DNA from: Paracoccaceae bacterium
GTDB lineage: Bacteria; Pseudomonadota; Alphaproteobacteria; Rhodobacterales; Rhodobacteraceae
Length of the DNA: 58,413 bases
Assembly (NCBI GenBank): GCA_013003075.1
Contig: JABDLJ010000034.1
Coordinates: 1-58,413, forward strand
Direction of reading: 5' to 3'
Shown here: positions 42,608 to 52,047 of the stretch, piece by piece
Numbering within the stretch: position 1 is the stretch's first letter
Layout: each line of letters begins with the position of its first letter
Position numbers and translations under genes: made by a program
The notes under the pieces: generated by a model
The model's database searches: none
Told to the model about the DNA's origin: nothing
The model's input: only the letters and a program-made list of their open reading frames with translations

Positions 42608-44380
42608 ATGAAGATGACCACCGAAGAAGCTTTCGTCAAAACCCTGCAAATGCATGGTATCGAACACGCTTTCGGTATCATCGGGTCGGCCATGATGCCG
42701 ATCTCGGATCTCTTTCCCGTCGCTGGCATCACCTTCTGGGACTGCGCGCATGAGGGCTCGGCCGGAATGATGGCGGACGGCTATACCCGCGCAACCGGCA
42801 AGGTTTCGATGATGATCGCGCAGAACGGCCCCGGCATCACGAACTTCGTCACCGCGGTGAAGACCGCCTACTGGAACCATACGCCGCTTTTGCTGGTCAC
42901 CCCGCAGGCGGCCAACAAGACGATCGGGCAGGGCGGCTTCCAGGAAGTCGAGCAGATGAAACTTTTCGAAGACATGGTCGCCTACCAGGAAGAGGTGCGC
43001 GATCCTACCCGCGTGGCCGAGGTGCTGACCCGCGTGATCAGCAAGGCCAAGCGCCTGTCGGGCCCGGCCCAGATCAACATCCCGCGTGATTTCTGGACCC
43101 AGGTGGTCGATATCGAGATCCCCGAGCCGATCGACTTTGAAGTTTCGCCCGGCGGCGAGAACTCGGTCGCCGAAGCCGCCAAGCTGATCAGCGAGGCGAA
43201 ATTCCCGGTGATCCTGAACGGTGCCGGCGTGGTGCTTGCCGACGGCGGGATCGCGGCGTCCATGAAGCTGGCAGAGCAGCTTGATGCGCCGGTCTGCGTC
43301 GGCTACCAGCACAACGATGCCTTCCCCGGCTCGCACCCGCTTTTCGCCGGGCCCCTGGGCTATAACGGCTCCAAAGCCGGGATGGAGCTGATCTCGAAGG
43401 CAGACGTCGTGCTGGCCCTCGGCACCCGCCTCAATCCGTTCTCGACCCTGCCGGGCTACGGGATCGACTACTGGCCCAAGGACGCAAAGATCATCCAGGT
43501 CGACATCAATCCCGACCGCATCGGCCTGACCAAGAAAGTCTCTGTCGGTATCGTCGGCGATGCCGCCAAAGTCGCCAGGGGCATCCTGTCAAAGCTGTTG
43601 GATACCGCTGGCGATGCCGGGCGCAAAGAGCGTAAAGAGCTGATCGCAAAGACAAAATCCACATGGGCGCAGCAGCTGTCGTCGATGGATCACGAAGATG
43701 ACGATCCTGGCACCACCTGGAACGAGCGTGCCCGTTCCGCCAAGCCCGACTGGATGAGCCCGCGCATGGCGTGGCGCGCGATCCAGTCTGCCCTGCCGCG
43801 CGAGGCGATCATCTCGTCAGACATCGGCAACAACTGCGCCATCGGCAACGCTTATCCGTCCTTCGAGAAAGGCCGCAAATACCTGGCGCCGGGTCTCTTC
43901 GGTCCCTGCGGCTACGGGTTGCCCGCGATCATCGGCGCCAAGATCGGCTGCCCCGATGTGCCCGTTGTCGGCTTTGCCGGCGACGGCGCCTTCGGCATCG
44001 CGGTGAACGAGCTGACCGCGATCGGCCGCTCTGAATGGCCGGCGATCACGATGATCGTCTTCCGCAACTACCAGTGGGGCGCCGAGAAGCGGAACTCGAC
44101 CCTGTGGTTTGAGGACAACTTCGTCGGTACCGAGCTGGACGAGGGCGTCTCGTACGCCGCCCTCGCGCAGGCTTGCGGGCTCAAAGGCGTCCAGGCCAAG
44201 GGCATGGACGAACTGACGGGGGTTCTGAACCAGGCGATCAAGGACCAGAAGGCCGGCAAGACCACGCTGATCGAGGTTCTCTTGAACCAGGAGCTGGGCG
44301 AGCCCTTCCGCCGCGACGCGATGAAAAAGCCGGTCGCCGTTGCTGGCATCAGCAAGGACGACATGCGGCCCCAGGCGTAA
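42608..44380 (+). CDS. xsc: Sulfoacetaldehyde acetyltransferase
   Basis: 590 residues, thiamine-diphosphate enzyme. The cofactor-activating Glu is in WDCAHEGSAGMMADGYTRAT (about residue 50) and the ThDP/Mg motif is GFAGDGAFGIAVNEL (about 455-470). Xsc splits sulfoacetaldehyde with phosphate into acetyl phosphate and sulfite, the C-S cleavage step of taurine degradation. SD AGGAGAG. Preceded by the TauR operator pair and followed by pta. No sulfite exporter or sulfite dehydrogenase gene lies in the window. Confidence 0.94.
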   Translation: MKMTTEEAFVKTLQMHGIEHAFGIIGSAMMPISDLFPVAGITFWDCAHEGSAGMMADGYTRATGKVSMMIAQNGPGITNFVTAVKTAYWNHTPLLLVTPQAANKTIGQGGFQEVEQMKLFEDMVAYQEEVRDPTRVAEVLTRVISKAKRLSGPAQINIPRDFWTQVVDIEIPEPIDFEVSPGGENSVAEAAKLISEAKFPVILNGAGVVLADGGIAASMKLAEQLDAPVCVGYQHNDAFPGSHPLFAGPLGYNGSKAGMELISKADVVLALGTRLNPFSTLPGYGIDYWPKDAKIIQVDINPDRIGLTKKVSVGIVGDAAKVARGILSKLLDTAGDAGRKERKELIAKTKSTWAQQLSSMDHEDDDPGTTWNERARSAKPDWMSPRMAWRAIQSALPREAIISSDIGNNCAIGNAYPSFEKGRKYLAPGLFGPCGYGLPAIIGAKIGCPDVPVVGFAGDGAFGIAVNELTAIGRSEWPAITMIVFRNYQWGAEKRNSTLWFEDNFVGTELDEGVSYAALAQACGLKGVQAKGMDELTGVLNQAIKDQKAGKTTLIEVLLNQELGEPFRRDAMKKPVAVAGISKDDMRPQA

Positions 44381-44421
44381 GGAAGCGGGCGTAAAGAACA
44401 GAACCGGCGAGGGCCATCAGA

Positions 44422-45432
44422 GTGAAACCGCTTGAAGATCTGATGGCCAACGCCGCCCTAAAGGGTAAGATGATCGCGCTTAGCGAGGGGGCTGACCCCC
44501 GTGTCGTCACCGCCGCGCTGACCTGCCAGCGCGACGGCGTGGCCCGGATCATCCTGGTGGGCGACGCCGCCGCGATCACGGCTGAAATCGCCGCCCAGCG
44601 CGGCCAGATCGAGGGCGGGATCACGATCGAGGATCCTGCGAGCTCTGAGCATACCGAACGCTTCGCCGAGGAGTATTTCGAACTGCGCAAGCATAAGGGC
44701 GTGACGCTCGATGTGGCGCAGAGGCAGGCGGCCAATCCGCATATCTTCGCGGCCATGCTGGTGCGGCTGGGGTTTGCCGACGGCACGATCGGCGGGGCGG
44801 CGACCTCGACCGCCGAGATCGTGCGCACCGCCATCCAGGTGATCGGTGTTGCGCCGGACGCCAAGATGATCTCGAGCTTTTTCCTGATGCTCTTTTTCGC
44901 CGACCACCATCCCCGGCAGGGCGCGCTTGTGTTCGCCGATTGCGGCCTGGTGATCGACCCCAGCGCCGAAGAGATGGCCGAGATCGCTTCGGCCTCTGCG
45001 CAGTCGCTTCAATCGCTGACCGGGCAGGTACCGCATGTGGCGATGCTGTCGTTTTCCAGCAAGGGAAGCGCCGCCCATGCCCGCGTCTCGAAGGTGCAGC
45101 AGGCCACCGATATCGCGCGGGCGGCCAATCCCGACCTGCTGATCGACGGCGAGTTGCAGTTCGACGCGGCGCTTTTGCCACAGATCGCCGCCGCCAAGGC
45201 CGAGGGATCGCCCGTTGCCGGGGCGGCGAATGTCTTTGTCTTTCCCAATCTCGATGCCGGCAATATCGGCTACAAGATCGCCGAGCGCATCGGCGGGGCG
45301 ATCGCCATCGGCCCGGTCCTGCAGGGGCTGGCGCGACCGGCCAACGATCTGTCGCGCGGGTGCAGCGCGCAGGACATCATCCATATGGTCGCAGTGACCG
45401 CCGCGCAGGCGGACCCGCACGCGCCCGGGTGA
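44422..45432 (+). CDS. pta: Phosphate acetyltransferase
   Basis: 336 residues, short single-domain form, GTG start (an ATG at 44443 is possible). PTA/PTB family: MIALSEGADPRVVTAALTCQ, ADGTIGGAATSTAEIVRTAI, VFADCGLVIDPSAEEMAEIA, and C-terminal NIGYKIAERIGGAIAIGPVL. Converts the acetyl phosphate released by Xsc to acetyl-CoA, completing carbon assimilation of taurine. Directly downstream of xsc, 41 bases apart. Confidence 0.92.
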   Translation: MKPLEDLMANAALKGKMIALSEGADPRVVTAALTCQRDGVARIILVGDAAAITAEIAAQRGQIEGGITIEDPASSEHTERFAEEYFELRKHKGVTLDVAQRQAANPHIFAAMLVRLGFADGTIGGAATSTAEIVRTAIQVIGVAPDAKMISSFFLMLFFADHHPRQGALVFADCGLVIDPSAEEMAEIASASAQSLQSLTGQVPHVAMLSFSSKGSAAHARVSKVQQATDIARAANPDLLIDGELQFDAALLPQIAAAKAEGSPVAGAANVFVFPNLDAGNIGYKIAERIGGAIAIGPVLQGLARPANDLSRGCSAQDIIHMVAVTAAQADPHAPG

Positions 45433-45546
45433 GACCCGTTGACGTGCAGCTACGCGTTTAGTACCTGAAATAAATACATATTTTCGGAATGAAGTGGCGT
45501 AGAAGCCTGTTTATATGATACGCCATCAAGGCTAGGCCCGAGCGGA

Positions 45547-47205
45547 ATGGTGTCCGGCGGAGTGAGCGATTTGCAGCAGGAATGGTGGCGCGGCGCGGTG
45601 ATCTACCAGATCTACCCGCGCTCATTTCAGGACAGTGACGGCGACGGGATAGGCGATATCGCGGGGATCATCGAGCGGCTGGGCCATGTCGCCACGCTGG
45701 GGGTGGATGCGATCTGGCTCTCGCCGGTTTTCACCTCGCCGATGCTGGACATGGGCTATGATGTGTCGAACTACACCGATATCGATCCGGTGTTCGGCGA
45801 TCTGGCGGCGTTCGACAAGCTGCTGGCGCGCGCCCATGCCTTGGGGCTGAGGGTCATCATCGACCAGGTCCTCTCGCACACCTCCGACCAGCACCCGTGG
45901 TTTTCGGAAAGCCGGGCCGGGCGCACCGGGCCCAAGGCCGACTGGTACGTCTGGGCCGATCCGCTGCCCGACGGCGCGCCGCCCAACAACTGGGCTTCGG
46001 TCTTCGGCGGCATCGCCTGGGAGTGGGAGCCGCGCCGCCGGCAATACTACCTGCACAATTTCCTGCGCGAGCAACCCGATCTGAAATATCACGGCGCAGG
46101 CGTTCAGGACGCGATACTCGACGTGATGCGGTTCTGGCTGGATCGGGGCGTCGACGGCTTCCGGCTCGATACGGTGAATTACTACACGCACGATGCAAAG
46201 CTTCGGCCCAATCCCGCCGCGCCTTTGAAGGTCGCACAGGCCGCGCACAAGCCCTACGGGATGCAGGATCATATCCATTCGAAAAACCGCCCCGAGACCC
46301 TGAAGTTCGTCGAGCGGATGCGCGCGCTGACCGACAGCTAGGACGCGCGCGCCATGGTCGGCGAGATCGGCGAGGAGGGGCCGAAAGGCGCGGCCATCAT
46401 GGCCGAATACACGCGCGGCCGAAAGCGCCTGCACATGGCCTATTCGTTCGACATGCTGGGCGCCGGGTTCAGCGCCGCCGCGTTCCGCCGCAAGATCGAG
46501 AGTTTCTATGCCGCCGCCTCGGACGGCTGGCCCTGCTGGAGCTTTTCCAACCACGACGTGGTGCGCCATGTCTCTCGCTGGGCCGTTGAGGGGCAAAGCG
46601 CCGAGCCATTTGTAAAGCTGTGCATCGCGATGCTGGCCAGCTTCGAGGGCACCATCGGTATCTACCTGGGCGAAGAGTTGGGCCAGCTGGAGACCTGGAT
46701 GGACTATCACGAGCTGACCGATTGCGAGGGGCTCAGCTTCTGGCCCGAGATCAAGGGCCGCGACGGTTGCCGCACGCCGATGGTGTGGGATGCCGCGCTG
46801 CCCAATGCCGGCTTCTCGGTGGCGGAACAGACCTGGCTACCGATCAAACCGCCACAAGCGGCGCGGGCCGCTGCCGGGCAAGAAGCCGATCCGGGCTCGG
46901 TGCTGCACCACTACCGGAAGGTTCTGGCGTTCCGCCGCCATACCGCAGCGCTGCGCGAGGGCCGAACCGCGTTTCTGGATTTGGGTGAGCCGGTCCTGGC
47001 ATTCCGCCGGGGGGCCGGCAAGGATGCGCTTTTGTGCGTCTTCAACCTGTCGTCCGAACCATGCTTTCTGGTCGCCACCGGCGATCTGGGTCTGACCGGC
47101 CCGCATCGCGCGGCGCTTGGGGCAGGGCGTCTTGAATTGCCGCCGCTGGGCTTTGCGTGGTTGGGCGGGACAGGCGATATCGCCGGGGCGCAGGTGGGCC
47201 GATAG
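45547..47205 (+). pseudogene. GH13 alpha-glucosidase interrupted by an in-frame amber codon
   Basis: One continuous frame of 553 codons except for TAG at 46339-46341 (codon 265). All GH13 landmarks are intact: YQIYPRSFQD near the N-terminus, GLRVIIDQVLSHTSD, nucleophile Asp208 in GVDGFRLDTV, acid/base Glu273 in MVGEIGEE, and Asp337 in FSNHDVV. The stop separates the nucleophile from the acid/base residue, so a truncated product would be inactive. The preceding context (ALTDS-stop-DARAMVGE) suggests a former Tyr codon. Intact homologues hydrolyse alpha-glucosides such as maltose or oligosaccharides in the cytoplasm. It could be a genuine nonsense mutation, a base error in the sequence, or readthrough. 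The reading restarts at ATG 46354. Confidence 0.82.
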
Positions 47206-47228
47206 GCGGCTGAGGCCGACGGGACCGG

Positions 47229-49155
47229 CTATGCCTGAAGTGTTCTTCGCGGCGGCGCCTCGACGCCATGCGCGGTCTTGTCCCAGTAAAACGGATGGGC
47301 CAGGATCTCGGCCAGCGCTTTCAGCGCCGCAATCGCGCCAAGCGCGTAATAGGCCTGAAGCGTGGCGATCCCGCTTGCCGGGCGGCATCACCGCAACCAG
47401 CGTCGCGCCGACCGAAATCAGCTCTGAGCCGATGAAAAGCGTCGCAAGCCCCCAAAGCGCCCAGCCGGGGATCACGCCCTCCAGGGGATGCCCAAGCCCC
47501 AGCGGCAATGCCCAGAACGACCACAAAAGCGGTGCCAGCAGGAACAACGACACGGTACCCAGAAAAAGCACCTGAAAGCCGAAGAACTTGCGCGGGCCAA
47601 GCTCTTGCCAAAGCTTCACGGGGCGGCGCATGTGCACCGCGTAGGTCAGCGCATAGCCCTTCAGCCAGCGCGAGCGCTGCCGGATCCAGGGGATCAGGCG
47701 ACAGCAGGCCTCTTCATCCGTCGTGGTGTCGATCAGCTCTGTCACGTAGCCGCGCCGCGCCAGCCGCATGCCAAGATCGGCATCTTCGGTCACGTTGTGG
47801 GCGTCCCAGCGGCCAAGTGCCTCCAGCGCCTCGCGCCGGAAGAAGAGCGTCGTGCCGCCCAGAGGGATGGCGAAGCCCAGCCGCGCCAGCCCCGGCAGGA
47901 TGACCCGGAACCAGGTGGCATAATCAAGCGCGAAGCACCGCGCCAGCCAGCTTTGTCTTGGGTTGTAGAAATCGAGCCGTCCCTGAAGGCAGGCGACCTG
48001 CGATCCGCGCTCGTGAAACCGGGCGACAACCTTGCGGATCTGGTCGGGCGCCGGCGCATCCTCGGCATCGTAGATCCCGACGATCGATCCGCGTGCGAAA
48101 TCGAACGCGAAATTGAGCGCCCTCGGCTTGGTCTGCACGCTGCCGCGCGGCACGACGATCTGGCTCATGTTGAACGGCATGTCCGCCAGCTGAAGCGCGG
48201 CTTGCGTCACCGGATCGTCCTCTTCCAGGACAAGGCAGATGTCGAGAAGCTCGGCGGGGTAATCCAGCTTGGAAAGCCGCCGCACGAGCGTTCGGGCCAG
48301 CGCCTTTTCGCGAAAAAGCGGCACCAGCAGCGAGACCGTCGGAAGGTGGGCGATACGCGGCGCGGTCCGGTTCGACACGAAAAGGCGCGATGCGCGGCGC
48401 ATGGCCGCGACCTGGCTGATGCTCGCGGCCAGTTTCAGCCCCGACATCGCGACAAGCGCCAGCGCCGACCAGAGCACCAGACCCAAGAACACAGCCCCCG
48501 GCGCCAGCATCGCAAGCAGCAACAGGGCGCAGCCAGCAATCCCGATCCAGCGCGCCAGCGGCCCGTCCGCCCAATCGCGGCAGCTTTCGGCAAGATCGGT
48601 GCGCGTCTCGGCGCGAGCGCCAAGCGTCCGGCGGCGCGCCTTCAGGATGGCCGTTCGGATCGCGGTGCGGCTGGTGACGGTCAGGCGCACCGGGCCGAGC
48701 GCGGCTTCCAGCGTGGCGCGCTGGCGCACAAAGCGCTCGGGCGCGGCGCAGGCCACCAGCGTGACAGCGCCGCAGCGCCGCCAGGGCAGGACCTCCATCG
48801 CCAGACAGCGCTCGGGCCCCAGCGCGTCGATCAGCCGGACATCGGGCGGGTGGCTCGTCAGATCGGCCAGCGCTGTCCGGCGCTGGCGGGCCAGCCCGCC
48901 GGCAAGCTGCGCCTCGTCGATCCAGCCGTGCTGCAGCAGGATCTGTCCAAGCCGCAGCGGGCGCAACTCTTGCTCCAGGAGGGCGCGGTGCAGATGGCCA
49001 GGCCGCAAGGCGCCGCTGTCGACAAGGAGCTGTCCAAGCCGCGGGCCGACGGGATAGGCAGGCGCTGGCGCGCCGCCAATCACCTTGAAGCCGTCAATTG
49101 CAGGTCCCGTTTGCGGAACACTGGAAACATCGCTGAGGCGCATATGCTGCGTCAT
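47229..49155 (-). pseudogene. GspE-N/GT2 glycosyltransferase with a one-base frameshift near the 3' end
   Basis: From ATG 49155 the frame encodes an MshEN/GspE-type N-terminal domain (about 35-145, LGQLLVDSGALRPGHLHRAL). Two membrane helices follow, then a processive-type GT2 core: VSLLVPLFREK, GIYDAEDAPAPDQ (DxD-like), TEDADLGMRL and QRSRWLKGY. Near 47380-47382 (GGG on plus) the frame shifts. The adjacent frame then continues with GIATLQAYYALGAIAALKAL, AEILAHPFYWDKTAHGVEAP, and stops at 47229. Removing one base restores about 641 residues. In the unshifted frame the product runs to 46837, antisense to the GH13 gene, which is clearly artefactual. Genuine frameshift or base error cannot be told apart here. 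Confidence 0.8.
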
Positions 49156-49242
49156 GGGGCACCGGGACTGACAGAAACACTCGTTTCCCCGCGGTTTATG
49201 CAAACTTTAGGTTAATGGCCTCTTAAACGGAGGCGGGGCCAA

Positions 49243-50400
49243 TCAGGCTGTCTCGCGGCTTTTGTCGATCGCGGCCCGGAAACGCTCGAAGAGGTAATAG
49301 CTGTCCTGCGGGCCGGGGCTGGCCTCGGGGTGGTACTGCACTGAAAAGACGGGGCGGTCGGTCATCCGAATTCCGCAGTTCGATCCATCGAACAGCGAGA
49401 CATGGGTCTCGATGACGCCGATGGGCAGGCTTTGGCTGTCGACGGTAAAGCCGTGGTTCATCGAGGTAATCTCGACCTTGCCGGTCTCCAGGTCCTTGAC
49501 AGGATGGTTGGCACCGTGATGGCCGTGGTTCATCTTCACGGTCTTGGCCCCCAGCGACAGCGCCAGCATCTGGTGCCCCAGGCAGATCCCGAAGACCGGC
49601 ATGTCAGAGCGCTCTAACACGCCTTTGATCATCGGCACGGCATAGGCGCCCGTGGCCGCCGGATCGCCGGGCCCGTTCGACAAAAAGAGCCCTTGCGGGT
49701 CATGCGCCAGCACCTCTTCGGCCGTGGCCGTGGCGGGCAGCACCGTGACATCGCAGCCGGCGCTTGCAAGGCAGCGCAGGATATTGCGCTTGGCGCCATA
49801 GTCGATGGCAACGACGCGCGGCCCGTCCCCGGTGCGCTTGGTATAGCCGTCCGGCCAGGCCCAGCGCATCTCGTCCCAGCGGTAGGACTGCGCGCAGGTG
49901 ACTTCCTTTGCCAAATCGAGCCCTTCCAGCCCGGTGAAGCCGCCCGCCTGCGCGATCAGGGCTTCAAGATCGAAATCGCCGTCCGGATCGTGCGACAGGG
50001 CCACGTGCGGCGCGCCCTGCTGACGGATCGCGCGGGTCAGGCGGCGGGTATCGACGCCGCCCATCCCGATGCGGCCGCGCCGGGCCAGCCAGCTGCCCAG
50101 ATCCTCGGCCGCGCGCCAGTTCGACGGCTCGGTGGGGTTCCACTTCACGATCATGCCTTCTGCGACCGGGTCGGCGGTCTCGTCATCTTCGGGGTTCACC
50201 CCGGTATTGCCGATATGCGGAAAGGTGAAGGTGACGATCTGCCCGGCATAAGAGGGATCGGTCATGATCTCTTGGTAGCCCGTCATGGCAGTGTTGAAAC
50301 AAAGCTCTGCCGTGGTGTTGCCGGTGGCGCCGAAGCCTTGCCCGTAAAAGACCGTCCCATCGGCCATGACCAGGCAGGCTGTGGGATGGGATTTTGACAT
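49243..50400 (-). CDS. carA: Carbamoyl-phosphate synthase small (glutaminase) subunit
   Basis: 385 residues from the ATG at 50400 (AAGGA eight bases upstream; in-frame ATGs at 50409 and 50421 lack one). N-terminal CPSase small-chain domain (CLVMADGTVFYGQGFGATG), then a class I glutamine amidotransferase with nucleophile Cys in VFGICLGHQMLALSLG and the His/Glu of QYHPEAS. Supplies ammonia to CarB for carbamoyl phosphate used in arginine and pyrimidine synthesis. Confidence 0.95.
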   Translation of the reverse strand: MSKSHPTACLVMADGTVFYGQGFGATGNTTAELCFNTAMTGYQEIMTDPSYAGQIVTFTFPHIGNTGVNPEDDETADPVAEGMIVKWNPTEPSNWRAAEDLGSWLARRGRIGMGGVDTRRLTRAIRQQGAPHVALSHDPDGDFDLEALIAQAGGFTGLEGLDLAKEVTCAQSYRWDEMRWAWPDGYTKRTGDGPRVVAIDYGAKRNILRCLASAGCDVTVLPATATAEEVLAHDPQGLFLSNGPGDPAATGAYAVPMIKGVLERSDMPVFGICLGHQMLALSLGAKTVKMNHGHHGANHPVKDLETGKVEITSMNHGFTVDSQSLPIGVIETHVSLFDGSNCGIRMTDRPVFSVQYHPEASPGPQDSYYLFERFRAAIDKSRETA

Positions 50401-50585
50401 GGCGGGCATCCTTGCGCTCAAACTCGCCGGAACCTAAGGCTGCGGGCGTGGGGCGTCAAGCAATCTTAGGCCGATAGGGAAACCGAATGAAATCAGAAAC
50501 TTAGATGTTCCGACCGGTGGTTGTCTTGTGCTGAACGTTTCGCTAATGTCCGGCTTCTGACAGCTCATGGGGATGAGAGTTCAAG

Positions 50586-51044
50586 ATGGATATGAAGGGT
50601 CGCGTCTCTGAGGCGCTCAAATCTGCGATGAAAGCTCAGGACAAAGAGCGGCTTTCGACGCTGCGCCTGATCAATGCAGCCATCAAGGATCGCGACATCG
50701 CGCTGCGCGGCGAGGGGAACGAGGACGGGGTAAGCGACGCCGATGTCCTTCAAATCCTTGGGAAAATGGTCAAGCAGCGCCAAGAGAGCGCGCGCGCCTA
50801 CGAAGAGGGCGGGCGGCTGGAACTGGCCGAGCAGGAACTGGCGGAAATCACCGTGATCCAGGATTTCCTGCCCAAGCAGCTTGGCGATGAAGAGATGGCC
50901 GAGGCGGTCGATGCGGCAGTCAAGTCGACCGGCGCAGAATCAATCCGCGATATGGGCCGTGTGATGGGCGCCTTGAAAGCGAAATACACCGGCCAGATGG
51001 ATTTCGGCCGCGTCGGCCCGCTTGTCAAAGAGCGCCTGTCCTGA
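50586..51044 (+). CDS. GatB/YqeY domain protein
   Basis: 152 residues, all-helical YqeY family (MKGRVSEALKSAMKAQDKER, then LPKQLGDEEMAEAV and GRVMGALKAKYTGQMD). Related to the tRNA-binding tail of the GatB amidotransferase subunit. Usually found divergent from carA in Rhodobacteraceae, as here. Exact role unknown; binding of tRNA or nucleic acid is presumed. Confidence 0.88.
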   Translation: MDMKGRVSEALKSAMKAQDKERLSTLRLINAAIKDRDIALRGEGNEDGVSDADVLQILGKMVKQRQESARAYEEGGRLELAEQELAEITVIQDFLPKQLGDEEMAEAVDAAVKSTGAESIRDMGRVMGALKAKYTGQMDFGRVGPLVKERLS

Positions 51045-51129
51045 CCCCTGTCCCGACGGCCGGGCGCCGCCCGGGGAACCAAATGCCCGGTCTTCGCGTT
51101 GCACCGTCACACAATGACGGAGAGCGATC

Positions 51130-51309
51130 ATGAAAGCGCAGTCCAAAGCCCAGCAGCAAGCGGCCGGCGCCGCCCTATCGGCCAAGCGCGGCGAGACCAA
51201 AGTGTCCGACCTGCAAGGCGCCTCAAAGGAGATGTATGACAGCATGTCCGAGGCAGAGCTGGAAGAAATGGCCTCGACCGATCACGACGATCTGCCCAAC
51301 GAGGCCTGA
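51130..51309 (+). CDS. DUF3008 family small protein
   Basis: 59 residues, start ATG preceded by GGAGAG at five bases. Sequence MKAQSKAQQQAAGAALSAKR at the front and KEMYDSMSEAELEEMAST further on match DUF3008, a family of short, charged, probably helical or disordered proteins of unknown function. Follows the YqeY gene by 85 bases, with a GC hairpin (51060-51074) between them. Confidence 0.78.
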   Translation: MKAQSKAQQQAAGAALSAKRGETKVSDLQGASKEMYDSMSEAELEEMASTDHDDLPNEA

Positions 51310-51369
51310 CGGCCTGAACCGCACCCCCCCGGCTGCGCGTGTCGCGTCCACAAGAGCTTGCGGACCCGC

Positions 51370-51876
51370 TTAGCCGTGCACGCTTTTCAGCGCGGCCAGC
51401 TTGTGCTCCAGATCATCCTTCAGCGTCACGCGCTCGTCCGGGGTCAGGAACGCGCCCAGCTCGACCTCGCGATCGGCGCCCTTGAGGGTCAGATAATTCT
51501 CCACCGGGCCGCCCTTGGGCCGCATGTGGACCGAAACCCAGTAGGGATTGGCGCTCCAGCTTTTGTCCGGCCCGCGCGCGGGTGAATGGACAAGCGCGAT
51601 CCGCGCTGGCTCGATCGTCAGCTCTTCATGGATCTCATGGTCCCGCTTGTTGCGCATGATGGCGTGCCAGACCCCGGCCATGACCGGCAGGAAAAACAGC
51701 AAAAGCCCCCAGACCACGGGCGTGCCCAACGCGGCCAGAAGCGGCAATGTCAGCATTAAAGCGGTCGCCGAGACGAACACGGCAAAACCCTGGTTCGTCA
51801 TCGATTGATGCGGCCAGAGGTGCAGCTCTTCGCGTGGTGCGTCCCGGCCAGTGTCTTGTGTCCAGTCGTAGGGCAT
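51370..51876 (-). CDS. DUF2244 family membrane protein
   Basis: 168 residues with two adjacent membrane helices (about 30-75, FAVFVSATALMLTLPLLAAL and PVVWGLLLFFLPVMAGVW), then a soluble beta-rich C-terminal half (ANPYWVSVHMRPKGGPVENY), the DUF2244 pattern. Typically encoded next to cytochrome oxidase genes in alphaproteobacteria, here just downstream of ctaD on the same strand. Function unknown. Confidence 0.85.
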   Translation of the reverse strand: MPYDWTQDTGRDAPREELHLWPHQSMTNQGFAVFVSATALMLTLPLLAALGTPVVWGLLLFFLPVMAGVWHAIMRNKRDHEIHEELTIEPARIALVHSPARGPDKSWSANPYWVSVHMRPKGGPVENYLTLKGADREVELGAFLTPDERVTLKDDLEHKLAALKSVHG

Positions 51877-51997
51877 AGTCTTTGATTTAGAGCCGACCCG
51901 CTGTGAGGTAAATGCGAAGCTGTGCCGCAGGGACGTCTGGCGGCGCCGCCTCTGGCGGGTAACGACCGTCGCAAAGCCGGGGAGACCGACAAAGAAA

Positions 51998-52026
51998 AAC
52001 GGGCAGCGATTGCCTCGCTGCCCGTT
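51998..52026 (-). terminator. Intrinsic terminator of ctaD
   Basis: Perfect 11-bp stem AACGGGCAGCG / CGCTGCCCGTT with a 7-base loop, followed on the minus strand by TTTCTTTG. It begins 22 bases after the ctaD stop, so ctaD is likely transcribed apart from the DUF2244 gene. Confidence 0.85.
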
Positions 52027-52047
52027 CTTGTTTGGTATAGCCGGACG

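Noticed and set aside
46837-47228. C-terminal extension of the GspE-N/GT2 protein in its unshifted frame
   Set aside because: Arg/Gln-rich antisense of the GH13 gene; the other frame gives a normal C-terminus ending at 47229.
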